Shown: piece by piece, positions 39,833-53,791 of the stretch
Numbering within the stretch: the first letter of the stretch is position 1
Layout of the letters: each line of letters starts with the position of its first letter
NCBI GenBank assembly: GCA_003993805.1
Contig: RSEF01000006.1
Location: 22,831,676-22,895,675 of the forward strand
Length of the DNA: 64,000 nucleotides
Reading direction: 5' to 3'
Origin: Himantopus leucocephalus
Taxonomy: Eukaryota > Chordata > Aves > Charadriiformes > Recurvirostridae
The notes under the pieces: generated by a model
Told to the model about the DNA's origin: nothing
Database searches by the model: none
The model's input: only the letters and a program-made list of their open reading frames with translations
Made by a program: the position numbers and the translations under genes

Positions 39833-42800
39833 AAATAAACTGAAATACAAAAGAAAGCAGATAGCAGCTATATTTCTAAATACAGAAGGACATACTTTAC
39901 TTTTCAATAGCAGAGAACAGTTAAGTTGGTTCAGCAGTCTCAAAGAACCACATCTGAAGGATGCTGTTCCATGAGTTTGAAAAGTTCTAAATTTTCAGTC
40001 CAAACCAGGTTATGTGGTTCAGGAGACTGAACTGGCAAAACCAAACACCTCTCATTGAAAGGCTTTCTCTTCTTCATCAACACTAAAGAGAAAAAAGCTG
40101 CTGCTAAGTTGGGCAAGTAGTCCATTTCTTTTTTTAAACTAGAAGGTAACTTCAAAATAAATATTTTCAAAACATTTATTGTCACTAGAGACAGAAACCC
40201 TAGGGGGAAATTATTATTTTTTTCACAGCTCAAAGTAGTCTGTGTTATCTTGTCTCCATGTACATTTATTCCTGTACTTCTTGCCATGAAGGTGGAAATT
40301 TATGTACCTTTGTCATAAGCTGGCTGACACATTAACCGCTAACACAGACATAGTTATTTCCATTCGTCACTTAAATTAGCAGACTGATTTCACCCTAACA
40401 TTTACCTCAATATTTACTTCAAACCACCAAACTTTAGGGAAACTACAGACAACCAAATCTGTTTAAGAATATTATGCATTAGTTACTGTGAGATAACCAA
40501 CATATGATAAGAATATTTTTTCCTAGCAAAGGCTATTTAAATGGTCAAGTTTAGTTCACACTTAACTAGTACTTGTTAAAGTTCTCTATTTTGAAAGCAG
40601 ATATGCAATGCTTCATGGCTCATTTTAGTTTTGGTTTTACTATAACAATTATCCCGTAACTCTATACATCACTTATCCCATAACCATATTTAAACTAAGA
40701 AGTGAAAACATATAATGAAGGCACCAAAATTATACCCTAGGACTCACCATTCCTGAAGGAACAGAAATTTTAAAAAAAAAAAGTTCTTAAAAAATAGACT
40801 ATAAGACTGTTTATCACAACCGCCAAATATTAGCGAGAAGTCTACAGCAAATATGTTCAAGCTAGTATGCCCTACTAACTTAAACATTATATTAACAAAA
40901 TCTCATGTCCTGAAATATAAATTCTAATCATAGGATATGATATGGAATGTGGGGTTGATAGTTTTTCAGCAGGTTGCTACAAGTAGAAAAAAGATCCTTA
41001 AATATATCAAACAGGTCCGAATTTTAATTCAGAAATTAATTATTTAATCTTGCAGACTATCTGAAACTGACCCTGAGGCAGAAGCAAGAATTTTAAGTCT
41101 GAGTAAGACTGGAGTGTCGTATTTTTGACATGTTCAAATCAGATACCTGAATGAAACTTTGCTTTCAAGGAGATGGGTGAACAATATAATAATTTAACAA
41201 ATCCTTCAATCAGGCTACAGAAAATGAGAAAATACTGTATTTGCACTCAGCAAATTAGTACAAATAGGTCTGCTGTAACTTTACTTTAAAACCACAGTAA
41301 ATTAAATGTAACTGCTCGTAATCAGTTAAGAACTGTTGACCTCTTCATATCCATAACTTTAACATTGTGTCATACTGTTTTCACAAGAATGCTCTCCAAA
41401 CAGTTTTCAAGGTTAATTTTGCTGTTACTCCCTCTGGCAGGGTAAGAAGATAATTCTGTCTCCTCGCTAATTTCTTTCCCAGCTTGTTTGGTATCAGTAA
41501 CTTGTACCAATGCTAAATGAAGTTTTCATCTTTTGTCAAGGCCACTGTTTGAATTTGTCTGTCTGTTATATTTCTAAAGGTAATATTGATACTTCAAAGG
41601 ATGTAGAAAAAACACAGGATGCTTCTTGTTCATGAGATTGCTGAGAATGTTATATACCTTCAGTGACAACATCTCTTTGTTTCAAAGCAAGCTGCTGTAT
41701 TTTTCCATTTCTATTTCTGAGTAATTAAAATTGAAGAGGATTTGCTTGAACCTGATCAAAAGTATTTGCCCCTGTGGGTGTATAACAGATTGAAAAAAAA
41801 CAAACGACCCAGCACAACCCACACCTAACTGTTAGTCAGTGTCAAACATTAAGATATAAATTAACTCTATAAGCCCTAAAGTTTTACTTTTCAGATCATA
41901 TCCATGAAAAAGTGTTCCATTTCTCATAGTACTCATATTAGTAATTCAACTGAAGTAGGACTATTCTTCTAAGTATAAACATGTAAATTTTTATTTTTTT
42001 TTTATTTGGGGGTTGTGATGCTTTTAGACACAGGCAGCTTAGTTGTTGACAAAATTAATAGATTCAGACTTAAACTAAGGACTAGGTGTAACAACCCTAC
42101 TGTATGTTCAGAAATCTCTTTTCTGAATGCACATCTTTCAAGTTTGAACAAGCTCCTAAATACTAAAATATAAGCTTGAGTTGAACGTGCAGCACAAAAA
42201 ATTTTGCGCCTAGTGCTGTGAATCAACATACTTTCACTCCACAAATCTTTACTCATTTACACCAGCTGAGGATCTTGTCTACAGGAGGTGCATTACTTTG
42301 CATTTGAGGCTAACAGATTGTTCAGACGCACTACCACCATTTCCTAACCACTCAGGAAAATGCTTGAAGTACTCAAAATCTCGTGAGCCCACCCACATAT
42401 TTACAGGTGAAAGAAATCCTCACATTTTATTAACATGTAGGTGTTTTTCCACACGCATCTGAAATGCATTCTTTTTAAAAATTTTATCCAATGACAATAA
42501 TAATGTGTAATCTACACGGAACTATTGCATTACCTGTAATAAGAGCTTAGGCAAATAAATGACAATAAAGGTGGTCCACACTTGCTAATGTTTTATATTA
42601 ACAAAAGGCCTTCAGCTGATAGACTAACATAGAGCTACAACAACAATAGAGAAATAAAATCATAACAAAGGTTTTAATTTCAATATACTGTTTAGCATAT
42701 ATTACCTACTCTATTTCCAATTGGAATAGAGACAAAACACAGTCTGTGGGGATTGCACACAGTTACCAGTTAGACCATCCTGGGACAAGACACTGAAAAA

Positions 42801-44120
42801 TTACTATTATTCTGGCTATTTACACTTTCAGGGTGTGGTTCTGCAGTTAGGGCAGCCAATCTTGCTTTTACTAAACTGGGGAGTCGTTATTTCCCCTTCT
42901 TTTTCCCTACACCTAGCTAATCTGGCTGAAAGCTACTTTTTTTGTTGAATTAATCTTTCATTGGAAACTAACTAGTGAGTTGAGCTGGCTTATGGAAAAG
43001 TACGCCAAAAGCCAGAGTCAGCACAGCATAAGCAGCAGGAGCACCCGGTCGGGATTCAGAGAGAAAGCAAAGAGGTAGCAGTGAACTGTTAAGACTGTCT
43101 CAGCTGATATCAAGAAACTGAATCTTAAGAAAGATTTTTAACTGATCCAGTAAGGATTTGCTTCCACCAGTATCTTCCTCTGGGTTTCCACAAACATGAA
43201 TAGTGAGATTTAACTTTGAACATGCTGGATTCCCCAGTATTATACTGAATTCATTAGTACTTCAATTAGTGTACTAATGAAGCAAAATGAATGAAAACAG
43301 CAAAGTCACCTGCAAACAAAGACAAACTGAGAATTTTTAACTGTCCACACATGCTTCTTTCTAATGAAATACAAGGTGCCAATGGTTCAAATACTTTTAT
43401 CAATGCTCAACTTTAAACATGACTTTTTTTTCTTTGAAGTCGATTAGTGTGCAGGGACTTAAAATGAAAATTATGTTAAGAGTATACCTACATTCCTGAA
43501 TTAATTTCAGTGATCCACTCAGGTCATACAGGAAGACATCGTTCAGATATGAGAAGCTAGAAATGCAAAGCCATTTTGTAGAGCGCTCATTCTACTGTAC
43601 ATATTTGGTATAGATACAGAGGTTTGGGGCAGCTTATTCCCCCAGTCATAATATTACAATACCTCAACAATCTTTTCCAGGGAACTGTGGAACAAGTTGT
43701 TTGTCCTACTGAGGACACAAGGGAATTATCAGCTACTGAGCTGTTTAGCCTGTTTCCTCACTGATACTCTGGAGAAGATCCCTGCATGCAAAATCTTCCT
43801 GCAACCTTTATCATATGCTTGAGAGGGATCACTTAACACATGAATAATGGAGCACCACATTTTAGTTTGGAGGTACCACTTGCAAGGGAGACAGTGGCCA
43901 GCATCAACACTTTAGTAACAGTTCAAATTTAGCCAAATTGAAACCAATTATTTTTATTTTCCCTTTAAGAAAGCTGAACTCATATCCTGGTAGCCCAAAG
44001 CAACCTGCAGTTTAAGACAGCTCTGCACCACGTCAGTGAAGCATACAACTGCAAATGTTCAAGTTCTACCAATAGATCACCAGTACAAACACACAGCTAA
44101 CCATGAGTTACAGTATCTAG

Positions 44121-44150
44121 AAAAAAAAAANAAAAAAAAAAAAAAAAAAA
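44121..44150. repeat. poly-A run with one N
   Basis: Thirty positions of A with an N at 44131. No retrogene or LINE body is recognisable upstream. Confidence 0.9.
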
Positions 44151-47100
44151 CAACTGAACAAATAAAGCCACGCTCACAGGAAAAAAAAAATTGATCCCAA
44201 ATAAAGTATTTAAAATAATTAGAGTCTTTCCTCCTTAAAAAGAGCAGCAGAGGGTAATTGAAGGGTAGAAAAACTTTTCTTTGGGTAGGTTCAAAAAATG
44301 TATATATTGGTTAATATATATCACGTAGAACTTAAAAATAATCAGATGTAAAACCTTAGTTTAAAAAAATAAATAATTCTGTTGTGCTGAAATTCTAATG
44401 AATCTGTAGAGTTAAGCTGGGTTTCAGCTTTGATTGGTAAAATACTAGCTCTTCATATATTATTCAGACAAAATGGAAAAAAAAAATGAAGATTTTCAGG
44501 CTCCGCTAAATTCTAGTGTTTTCACTGGGAATCTTTCACTGGCTTCAGTGAACACTGAATCAGATCTCTGAATGAGTTTATTCCAGTTTAGTTTCCTAAG
44601 CTGTTTCCTGCAGTTTGCAAACAAATCAACATTGTTCACCCTACTTGGCCCAGAAAAAAGTTTTGAAGGCTGTATCTTGCATTCTTTTAGTAGTTAAGAT
44701 GCTTGCCAACTTCATTCTTTCAGGCTTTCTTTCCAACATCTTTGACCACTATCATTCATGTCAGTAGCATATTTTTTATATTTATGCTTCAGCTATTTGG
44801 GCACAGTTCATCGATCTTAATTTTAAGAAAATTTAATTTAAAAAAAAAAACCCATGGAATAATAGAATAATGCATTTTGTTACACAATTAGAACTTGGCA
44901 TTTGCAAACAAGAATACTCATTCTCTTTTGCTTATATAATGCTTATATAAATGGATTTTATGCAAATGAACATTTTTTGCAAGGATCACTCACCACTTTC
45001 TTTTATGCATTCAGTGTATTTTCCTAAAATGAACTTGCACAGATTCTACTTTTAGCTAAACATCTAAGACTTTAGGCACTGAATAGCCAAATGATTTACA
45101 TTCATTAAAAAAATGAACCTGGGCAGAACGTTACTATATGAAACTTCCAAATCAGCCTAACATCACATAAATATCATGTACATCTTCAGTATTTTTTAGT
45201 TATGCTTTCCATTATAAAGTTTACCTCAAATACTACAAATAGTATTAATTTAATTAGGTGTTTGTCCAGATGAGCATGTCATGTTACAGAATAAATTAAA
45301 AACTTTAACCTCACTGGATCATAATTTAAATAGAGAAGTTTTGTCTGCAAAGCTCTTGGCAGCTCCCCCGACCATCTGTTAAGAGGCTGCAAGTTGATTT
45401 TTGTTTGGTGAAACTCACAGGGCAATGTGGGTTTGTAGTTTCATTGAAAGGAGTTAATCATTAGAGAGAAAGAACCTGACTGCATTATATAAAGCACATC
45501 ACAGAACAAACAAAAAAAAAAGTAATTCTTGCTCCATATTGCTAAGTACAAAACAGAAGACAGGGAGCAGGTGAAAACAATGAGACAATTAGTCTCACAA
45601 AGTAGCACTGACAAATTAGTCAGCATGATGAGCAATATGATCAGCCCCACAGCAACCTATCAAGAAAGTTTTAGGTATCATGACAAAAGGTGAATTTTAA
45701 AATATTTCCAGAAAGCTAATCAAAAAGCTTTGTAGATGTATAAGCAAAGCCATGTTGTAGAGTAGAAAGCCAAAAATTCTTGTCTGAAAAAGTAACAATG
45801 AATGTTGTCATACTTGATTAATCAGCAACAAATCAACTTCTCAGTAGTGAATGAATCCAGACTGATACAGGTACTGATTTTGTATGAAAGGCATTGAAAG
45901 CAAAAAAAGTAGCTCCTCTTTTACACAATAGGAAAGAGGAAGGCAAAAAGGCCATAACCTGCTTTTAAATAATGTTGCTGTACCTGATGTTGGATATTTT
46001 ACCTTCCACAGGGAAACATATTAAGAAACATTAAAACTATGTTTAAGAAGGAGTGTTTCTCTCTTAGGCACTCACAGAAAAAAGTAGAAATAGAAATCAA
46101 AATATTTCTTAAAGCAAGAAAAAGAAGTCATTACATGCCTACATCACAAAGTGCTTACACATTAGTCCTAAAAAAAATCCCAACTTAGGCCACTGTAACC
46201 CAAAGCACTTTTAGAATGTAGCAATAACAATTAGTCAGAATGTTTTTAAAGCTATCTTCAGAACATGCATTTTAATTATACTAATTCATAGCTACTTAGC
46301 ATAATTAAAGACAGAAATCTATTGAAATCACACATATATACCTATACGAACATATACGCACCAACCATATGTTTATCAAGAATGTCAAATTCATTGTGGA
46401 CACTAAACATCCTTACATGTCAACTGTCTGAAGTTGTCCCTATGACCATCATGTTGCTAATCAGAAAAGGTTCACTGGTCCCAGAAAATAAACTTTGAAA
46501 AAAAGTATGGCACTTAAGGAAAAGAAGAAACCATATACACAAGTGTGTGTGTGCATGTTCAATTGTGAAAGTCACCACCGTAGGCTGCCAGATCCCTTTC
46601 CAGTTAACATTTACCTTCAGTCTGTATTTAGAATATAAAAAGTAACTCACATAAGCCAGATTTTCCTGATCTTCCTCCTTTTGGACATTATACAGAATGT
46701 GCAACTATGAATGAACATTCCAGTTTTAATCTAGGTGCTATGGTAGGAGGTCTAACAAATACCATTTCTACATTTAAAATGTATAAGCAATTCATTAGAA
46801 AAGACCCAGTCCTGTCATATCCGAAGTTTTTGAGAAATACTATTCTAAAAATTTGGGCTCAGTTTGATCATAAATAGTATCTTGAGCTAACCACTCAAAC
46901 AGCTACTACATCTTCAGCTTCTAAAAACTATGGCTCCACCCTAATCATACTTTTCGAAGATGCCACACAGGTCCAATGAATTGCATTCCCACCTATTTTA
47001 TTTCAAAGCTACAATTCAAGCATTATAACTCATGTGCCTGATGAAAGATAAATCTAGGGATTTCTCTCACATCTGAGTGTTACAGCCCAGTTAGCTTTCC

Positions 47101-47959
47101 CTTCTGGCTGCATCTACTCTGTAATAATCATTCATAGAAGGACAGGTTACAAGTGTTTGGTTTAGGTGAGCAATGTAGAATAGCTTTTAACATTAGAAAG
47201 GGGCTGTTCAAACAGAGCACTCAGATTGGCAGCTATGTACAATTAAGAATGTTCTTTACTTAGGCTATTAGATTTTAAATATCAGTTTAAAAATGCCAAA
47301 CTCTCCCTCTTCCCCAAGGCAATGATCAATAAACTAATAACACCAAGAACACTGGGATGGATTTTTTTAGATTCATTAGCCTTGACAAATATATATCTTT
47401 ATATAGCATAACCATAAGAACACCAAACATTATTTTAACATATCACTTTGACTGATTTAAATTAATTGTAGCTCCACTTAATAAATAGTGCAAGGTACAC
47501 CATATAGAATTACTGAGGTTTGAATGGAAAAAGTGCATGGATTTACCCAAGTTATTGTTCAGTCAGTGTAGGAATTGGTTTGGACATTTGCCCAACATGC
47601 ACACACTGAAGGCTAAAGGGAGGTTGACCACTGACTTTAACGAGAGTACTCTTAATCCTACAATTACCCATCTTTGAAGTTGCATAAGAATACAGAAATG
47701 AGTCTGCCAAACATTTGAAATAACCAGCATTGCCCCACTTGTAATGCCATCCAGATTCATTGCAAAATATAACAAAAAAGCGAGGTTCACATGCTAACCA
47801 GGGGATCACTGCTTTTCCATCTCTGCAGCTACTTACAGCATTAGACTATTCAAAAGATAGTATTAACTTTATCATGATCCTGCCTCTTTGAGGACAGTTA
47901 AGTTAGTGAATCATCTCTTAATAATAAATAGACAGCTGATGTTATTTTGTGGAATTGGA

Positions 47960-47992
47960 GGGGTGGTTTGGGGATGGGGGGCTTGGAGGGGG
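47960..47992 (+). other. canonical G-quadruplex motif
   Basis: Four G-runs of 4, 4, 6 and 5 bases (47960-63, 47970-73, 47976-81, 47988-92) are separated by loops of 6, 2 and 6 bases. This satisfies the G(>=4)N(1-7) quadruplex pattern on the + strand. No promoter or gene is evident beside it. Confidence 0.75.
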
Positions 47993-48754
47993 AAGACTGA
48001 TAGAGTGTGGTCCTTCTGTTGGTTCAGATTTTTTGCAGTTTATTTGTTTGGTTGTTGTTTTGTTTTGTTTTTTAAAGAAACTTTGATTTATCCTTCCTCG
48101 TCAAGGTTCAAATATTTGGGTTTTGTAGGGAAGCTGGATATTGACAGGACAGAATTCACATACATAGAACGCATGAGCCAAATGTTCTAGTAGTCCACTG
48201 TCATGGAATATAGAACTCTTCCTATCCTATTGTTGCTCAATGTAAAAGCAAATCTCTGCAAGCTGTCTTCTGCCTGCTTGGTGCCATGTATCCTACTATT
48301 TTGCTTACAAATCAGCATGAAGGAAACTTTCATCAGACACTTTCTTCAGCTCTTACTTGCATGTTCCACTGAGAGTTTACGTGACAAATAGAAACTCGTG
48401 CCAGCCCTCAGCTTTAACAAGGCATTGTAACTCCAAATATACACATTAGAAGTTACGAATGATCATAACAACATAGTACTTCCTTATTTTAGGGGGCCAT
48501 AAGCAGCAACTTAAAGCCAAATAGCTCTGCAGGAAGTCTTAATCAGCATAAAATTAATCAACATAAAATTTTTGATTGAAAAGTAGATTCAGCAACACCC
48601 AATAAAGTTTGTAACCAAAACCCCCCTCCCCAACTCCAAACTTTCTTTATTCTTAGGGGAAGCACTCATGGTGTTTTAAGTGAGGCTTTTTCCAATACAC
48701 TTCAACCTCTCTCCCACAAGTTACATGCTTTAACTTTGTCAGCCCTGAATTGGT

Positions 48755-48820
48755 CAGGCGGTTGGACTAGATGATCGCTGTAGGTCCCTTCCAACTGTAA
48801 TAGTCTAGTCTAATCTAAAT
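48755..48820 (+). mobile_element. CR1 LINE 3'-tail fragment
   Basis: Short remnant with the CR1 end sequence GGTTGGACTAGATGATCGCT, GTAGGTCCCTTCCAACTG, then TAGTCTAGTCTAATCTA-type repeats where CR1 has its terminal microsatellite-like motif. Confidence 0.8.
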
Positions 48821-51066
48821 GTCTCACAAAACCAGAAACATTGAAAAATGAAAATTCTATTCAAAGCTGTATGTGTCATAATGAGAAAAAAATCCCAAAC
48901 GTTCCCAAAGCAAAAAACCAACTTGAGGCCCATAAATAAATCCTTGCAAAAACACATATGTACACACACACACAACTGCCCATAAATGAAATAAAGTCTC
49001 TTTCACACAGTTTAAGACACCAGCTAAGAGACAGCTCTGATGTAAGCTGATGAAAAATGTGTTCCAGAGCTTCACAAGCACTATAATCTGCCCTTTGAAA
49101 ATACATTACAAAATAGTTGGGATTTCTAGTCCTACTAATTCTATCCACTCAGAGGGGGTTGAAACAATAAATATCCTCTAAGATATATCAGTGCTACATA
49201 ATTCATTTGACTGTTTCTTTTTTTTTATATAAAACAGCAGCTAACAGCCAAAATCCACAGGTCTACACATACGCATGAAGTGAAGTTTGAATGGATCTTT
49301 TTATAGGAAAAGGTTGTTAAATATAAACATTTATGACACCAAATTACACATACAATGCATAAAATATTGGACACCTCAATCCTTATATGCATTAAAATTT
49401 CAGGCTATTTATTTTACACTAGCTACCGACTTTATGTGGCTTTCAGAGGAATGCCTGAATGGAGTACATTTCAGAAATCATGCCTTGAGGTTAAAAGGGA
49501 TCAGATCACCTCTTTGTATTCAATATCAAAGGCAAAAGATTGACTAGTGTGTTCATTTCATTATTTTTTTTCTAAAATTTCAAAGTTGCCTGTTCTATTT
49601 ATGTTTCTGAATAAAATGCGTAATTTAATAAAGGTTTAATTCTGCAATCCAAATCAAAACCAGCTTTGATTGTGTTCTGAAGAGAGACAGATAAATTACA
49701 AATCAGCTGTACCAGGTATTTTCCCAATCCACAAATAAGTAATACCAATTATAAATCACAAAAATCAAGAGACTGCTCCTTCACACATAAGTAAGCAATC
49801 TTACTGCTTGCTCTCTGTGAGAACCCTTATCCAAATAGCCACTCCTGTTCATAAAGATGGAAGCCTCAGACTTCACCCCAGATTTTGTTGATGTCTTCTG
49901 TGGATATAGCCCTTAAACCAAGCTTCACACATCATCTAATGTCAAAACACAATCTTCCCAAGTTTGGTGATGCTTTCACCCTGCATTAGATAGCCTATCT
50001 AGGACTTAAGACTAAAGCATAAACAGTGCCTATATTCCATCTACTAATCCCCTAAGGGGGAAAGAAAAAAAAAACCACACACATATATATATTTACCAGA
50101 AGAATACATACCAAAACCAAACCCAACAACTCCTCTAGCATGTCTGTCCTATAAGAAGCTGTTCAGCACTGCCCTGAACAGTCTCTGGTTTTGTGCAGGA
50201 TAGGTTTTCTCCTTCCAGGTGACATAACTGTCTGATTGAAGGCAGAAAGCCCAGCAGAGCTGAAGTAAGCATTACACATTATAAAACACAAAACATACAA
50301 TACTTGCTTCAGGACACAACTAGGATGACTTCAGGCCAGAAGCACAGAACCTCTCTGAAGAAAAGCCGAAAGAATCAATTGTACCTTTTGTAAAAATCTA
50401 AGGAAAAATTAATCCTAAACTAAAAACAGGAATCTTTTTATTTCAAGGCACGATATACACATCAGAACAATTTTAGCTGATCAATCTAGACTTCTAATAC
50501 ATAAAATAGATCATCTCTACAAAGGAGATCGAGTGTTACAGCATAATAAAGGCCCTAGAAGACAGCCAGCAACTCGAAAACAAATGGTTAAAGAAATTGT
50601 TAGCAAATAGGGTTAAATATGGTGAAAGATGTTTCCCAGACTTGGCATCCAGCAGGGAGCCTCACTGGTGCCTGGATAAGCAGAGGAAAGCCTTGTACAC
50701 AGACCTTGATATCTCCCCAGTAAAGTCGTATTTGCAGTGAAGGACATAGATAGAGATTCACAAAAAAGCGTGCTAGGGAAAGGGGGGGGGGGGGTGGGGG
50801 GTGTAGACAGAAAACACAGCACAGGCTTTGAGAACAAGAAGTCCTCTCCCAGATTTACATTTTCCAAACACCATTGACGTATGTGAAAGAAAACACAGAC
50901 GATAAATTCTCATTCTCAGAGCACATTTCAAGCCATTGCTTTAATTATTACTATCAGCCCTGTTGTCCATTGCACTCCCATTTCTACCTCCCCCAACATA
51001 TGAATGATACTTCCCATGTTTTCAGCAGTTTTACAAAGCTGTGTTTTTTGTGCGCCCAATCTGCAG
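48821..51066. other. noncoding stretch upstream of the candidate spliced transcript
   Basis: AT-rich. It contains a short CA tract near 48962, an AT-repeat tract near 50080 and the G-run at 50782. No coding gene is recognised. If the spliced transcript at 51067 has further 5' exons or a promoter, they may lie here, but I cannot place them. Confidence 0.5.
50782..50801. repeat. G-rich run (G13-T-G6)
   Basis: Thirteen G, one T, then six G. It is length-unstable and quadruplex-prone. Confidence 0.85.
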
Positions 51067-52650
51067 GTGCAGCAAAGACCTTGGCAAGGGGCAAACCGAT
51101 TATCACTTACGAAAACAGTTACACTGTATTGTTCATACTCCTTCAAGGTCTTGAGCAGAGCATAAATTCTCATGAAAACGAAGTTATTGCAGTTCAGGCA
51201 TCAGACAGCTAACCAGGTAAGTCTCATTGTCGTTTGTAGAGATGATTTTACAGTATTTTGTAATGTATAAACTTTTTTCTCTCTCTCTTGCATGTGTTGG
51301 GTAATTGAAATGGGTATTTCGCAGCTTTTAAACAAAAAAGCCTCAAATATTGTGCAGTACTGCAATATACTGAAAACAGGATATTGTTACTGACTTGTAA
51401 TTCATCTTCAGGTCAATTCTACAGAGACGATTCTTCATTTTTTTCCAAGAACTCTGCCGTTTTCTTTTATGTATTTCAGAAAATGAGATTGCACTGATGA
51501 ATTTTTAACATACTAAATACTGGTAAGTCTCTGCTGAATCCTAGGCATTAATGTTGCTTGTCTCATACTTTAACCTCTGTTCTAGCTTGCACTAGTTTTT
51601 AACAGCCTTATAACACTGAGATCAAAATAAAAAAGCACTGTGTAAAGAATATAATTTATTTTTATTCTCCTTAATCTATACATTTATATTCCAGGTTTAC
51701 TTTTGCCACAAGTGGAGTTGATCTTGATCTGGCTCGTTGTTCCTTTTTCCTATGCATATACTTCTTTGAGAATTGGATCTAAAGAGGCATAGAGCATGGG
51801 AAAATGGGGCGACTGAGGTACTTCACCATTCGTTTCAAACAGCATCGCCAAGGTGACTGTAGAAATGTGTGGAGAAAAACAGATGTATGAAGAAATGAAA
51901 GGTTAATTTATGAAACTCTCACTTAACCATCAAAAACTGAATAAAAATATATTGGCATTATTTACTCTGATATAATGGTTGAATGTTGGTTTCATCCTAA
52001 AAACCTGATTTATCACAAGAATAGTATTTTAAATATTTATCCAGCTACAGTATTTCATACACTGCTTGGTTTAATGTTCTATCTAAAATATATGCATTGC
52101 TAAGAAGCTACTTCTGTAGTACTTATTCCCATAAACCTCCAATTGAAAATAATAGGAATGTAGTTGCACAGACTGCAAAAATGCAACTCTCTGGACCTAT
52201 CTTAGTTGCTGGGAGTCAGTTAGTGCTGAATTCAGCGAGTGCTGACTCAGGTGTGTAAGGCCCAGTCACGCAAATGTTACCCAAGTGGGCTGCCTTCGAT
52301 GTACTCTTTATTCTTAGGACTTGATCATTTAAGATCCTAAGTACCTGTTATATGATGCCTGCATGTGTGGCATTACAAATTCTTCTCTTGTAAAAATCAG
52401 ACAGTTAATAGTAAATCAAATAATAAACATGCTGATTTTTTTTCTTCTTTCATCCACAGGTATCTTGGAAGTGGAAGTGCAGATGTTCTCTCGGCTTTTT
52501 TTCATTCAGTAGAAAAATGATCATTTTTTTATGTTTCTGTGTAATTACTTTTATTTTGTCTAAACAGCAATGTATCGCATCAGTTCTGGAGAATAAAATA
52601 TTACTATTATGAAACGATGTAACTGTACATACTGCACGTCAAATAAAAAT
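51067..52650 (+). ncRNA. candidate spliced long noncoding transcript, 3' part (three exons)
   Basis: Three consecutive candidate exons are bounded by good splice sites. Exon A is 51067-51216, with acceptor CCCAATCTGCAG before it and donor CAG/GTAAGT after it. Exon B is 51480-51522, only 43 bases, with acceptor TTTTATGTATTTCAG and donor CTG/GTAAGT. Exon C begins at 52460 after a long pyrimidine tract and CATCCACAG, and holds AATAAA at 52592-52597 and 52642-52647. Exon A has a 47-codon open frame ending at 51210-51212, four bases before the donor. Later exons give no long frame, so a noncoding RNA is the likeliest reading. A 3' end of an unrecognised small gene is possible. The model is inferred entirely from splice and poly-A signals; no product is recognised. 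Confidence 0.4.
52592..52647 (+). terminator. two polyadenylation signals of the candidate transcript
   Basis: AATAAA at 52592-52597 and again at 52642-52647, both within the last candidate exon. Confidence 0.4.
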
Positions 52651-53779
52651 CTAATGTTTCAGTCACAAATCAAAAGTTTGCATTACCCTGCATCATAAAT
52701 TCTAAGACGTGTAAAGCTGTGTACTCAGAAAAAGAAAAACTTGGTGCATTACAAGTCATTTTCCTCAGTGGTTATTGTTATACTGTACTATTCAAGCCTA
52801 AATCAATATTTTAGAAGTTACTGTTTCATTTGTCTGTAACACTATAATGTCAGAGGACTATTCTATTTACATGTCCCTTTTTTTCTTAAAAGGCAATAAA
52901 GAATTGCATTCACAACTGTATGTATAGTCACTGATTTCATATTAAAGCTTGTGTTAAAGGGAATTAAGTACATAAACAATACATTACTAAATCCACTTGT
53001 GAGAGAATGGAAAGATTTTTTAAATATAAAAGTATTATATCTAAAACTGTAATTAAAATCAAGAGGAACCTCCAGCATCACCGGACATAAAGGTGGAAAA
53101 AAGGCAAACCAAACAAAAATATAAATAAGCAAGAGAAAAACCCCCATATAACTTACAGTTTCTCAAATTCCACAAAGATTTCATGCTAACATAAAATTAA
53201 AACCACAATTGTATCAGAAAAGTGTATATTTTACCTTGAATACACCTCTTGTATAATTTAGCCTATAACAATTCCCAGAGCCCTATGCAACAGGACTACA
53301 ACTTGGTGCTTTTTTCCTTTATTTTCTTTCTTTTTTTTTTAAAGACAGAGTACATAGTTTAAATTAAAAGCTTATAGGAAAAATAATATCATCTCAGCTA
53401 TTACCAAAAAGAATAAAACAAAGTTTTTGAGGCTGGAGTGAAATCAAGAAAAATACCCGGCCGAAGAGCAACCATAACATGGTAGTAGCAAGACAAGCAG
53501 CAAGATTCAACTGAAGGAGTACAACATGAATGTCTCAAAGAAGAGAATTTTAATATTTGATGTCTTTTTTTTTTTTCTTTTAATTTAAAATTGGTAGCTT
53601 TTATAAAAAGGAAGTTAGAACAATCAGATAAGCTACCTAAAATCAAACAAGAAACACAATGTTTACATTCACTCACTGTGTTATGGGAATCATGTCAGCT
53701 CATTTACAAAAGCTTGGGGGAGAGGGTGTATATGAACTGATAAATAAGCACCTGACTGATTTTATTTTTTTTAATCGTT

Positions 53780-53791
53780 GGGGGGGGGGGG
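53780..53791. repeat. G12 homopolymer
   Basis: Twelve consecutive G preceded by T-rich sequence. Confidence 0.9.

Larger units (their letters stand above)
35403..48754. other. noncoding AT-rich desert
   Basis: More than 13 kb without a recognisable gene. The longest ORF is 115 codons on the minus strand (39940-40287) and has no domain signature. Low-complexity items are listed separately (36612, 39808, 44121, 47960). A T/G-rich tract lies at 48034-48077. Confidence 0.6.

Noticed and set aside
39940..40287. 115-codon ORF on -, the longest outside the sulfotransferase gene
   Set aside because: No recognisable family, weak context, and a length within chance expectation for 64 kb scanned in six frames.
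41425..41445. CCCTCTGGCAGGG considered as a reverse CTCF site
   Set aside because: Several mismatches to the core consensus.
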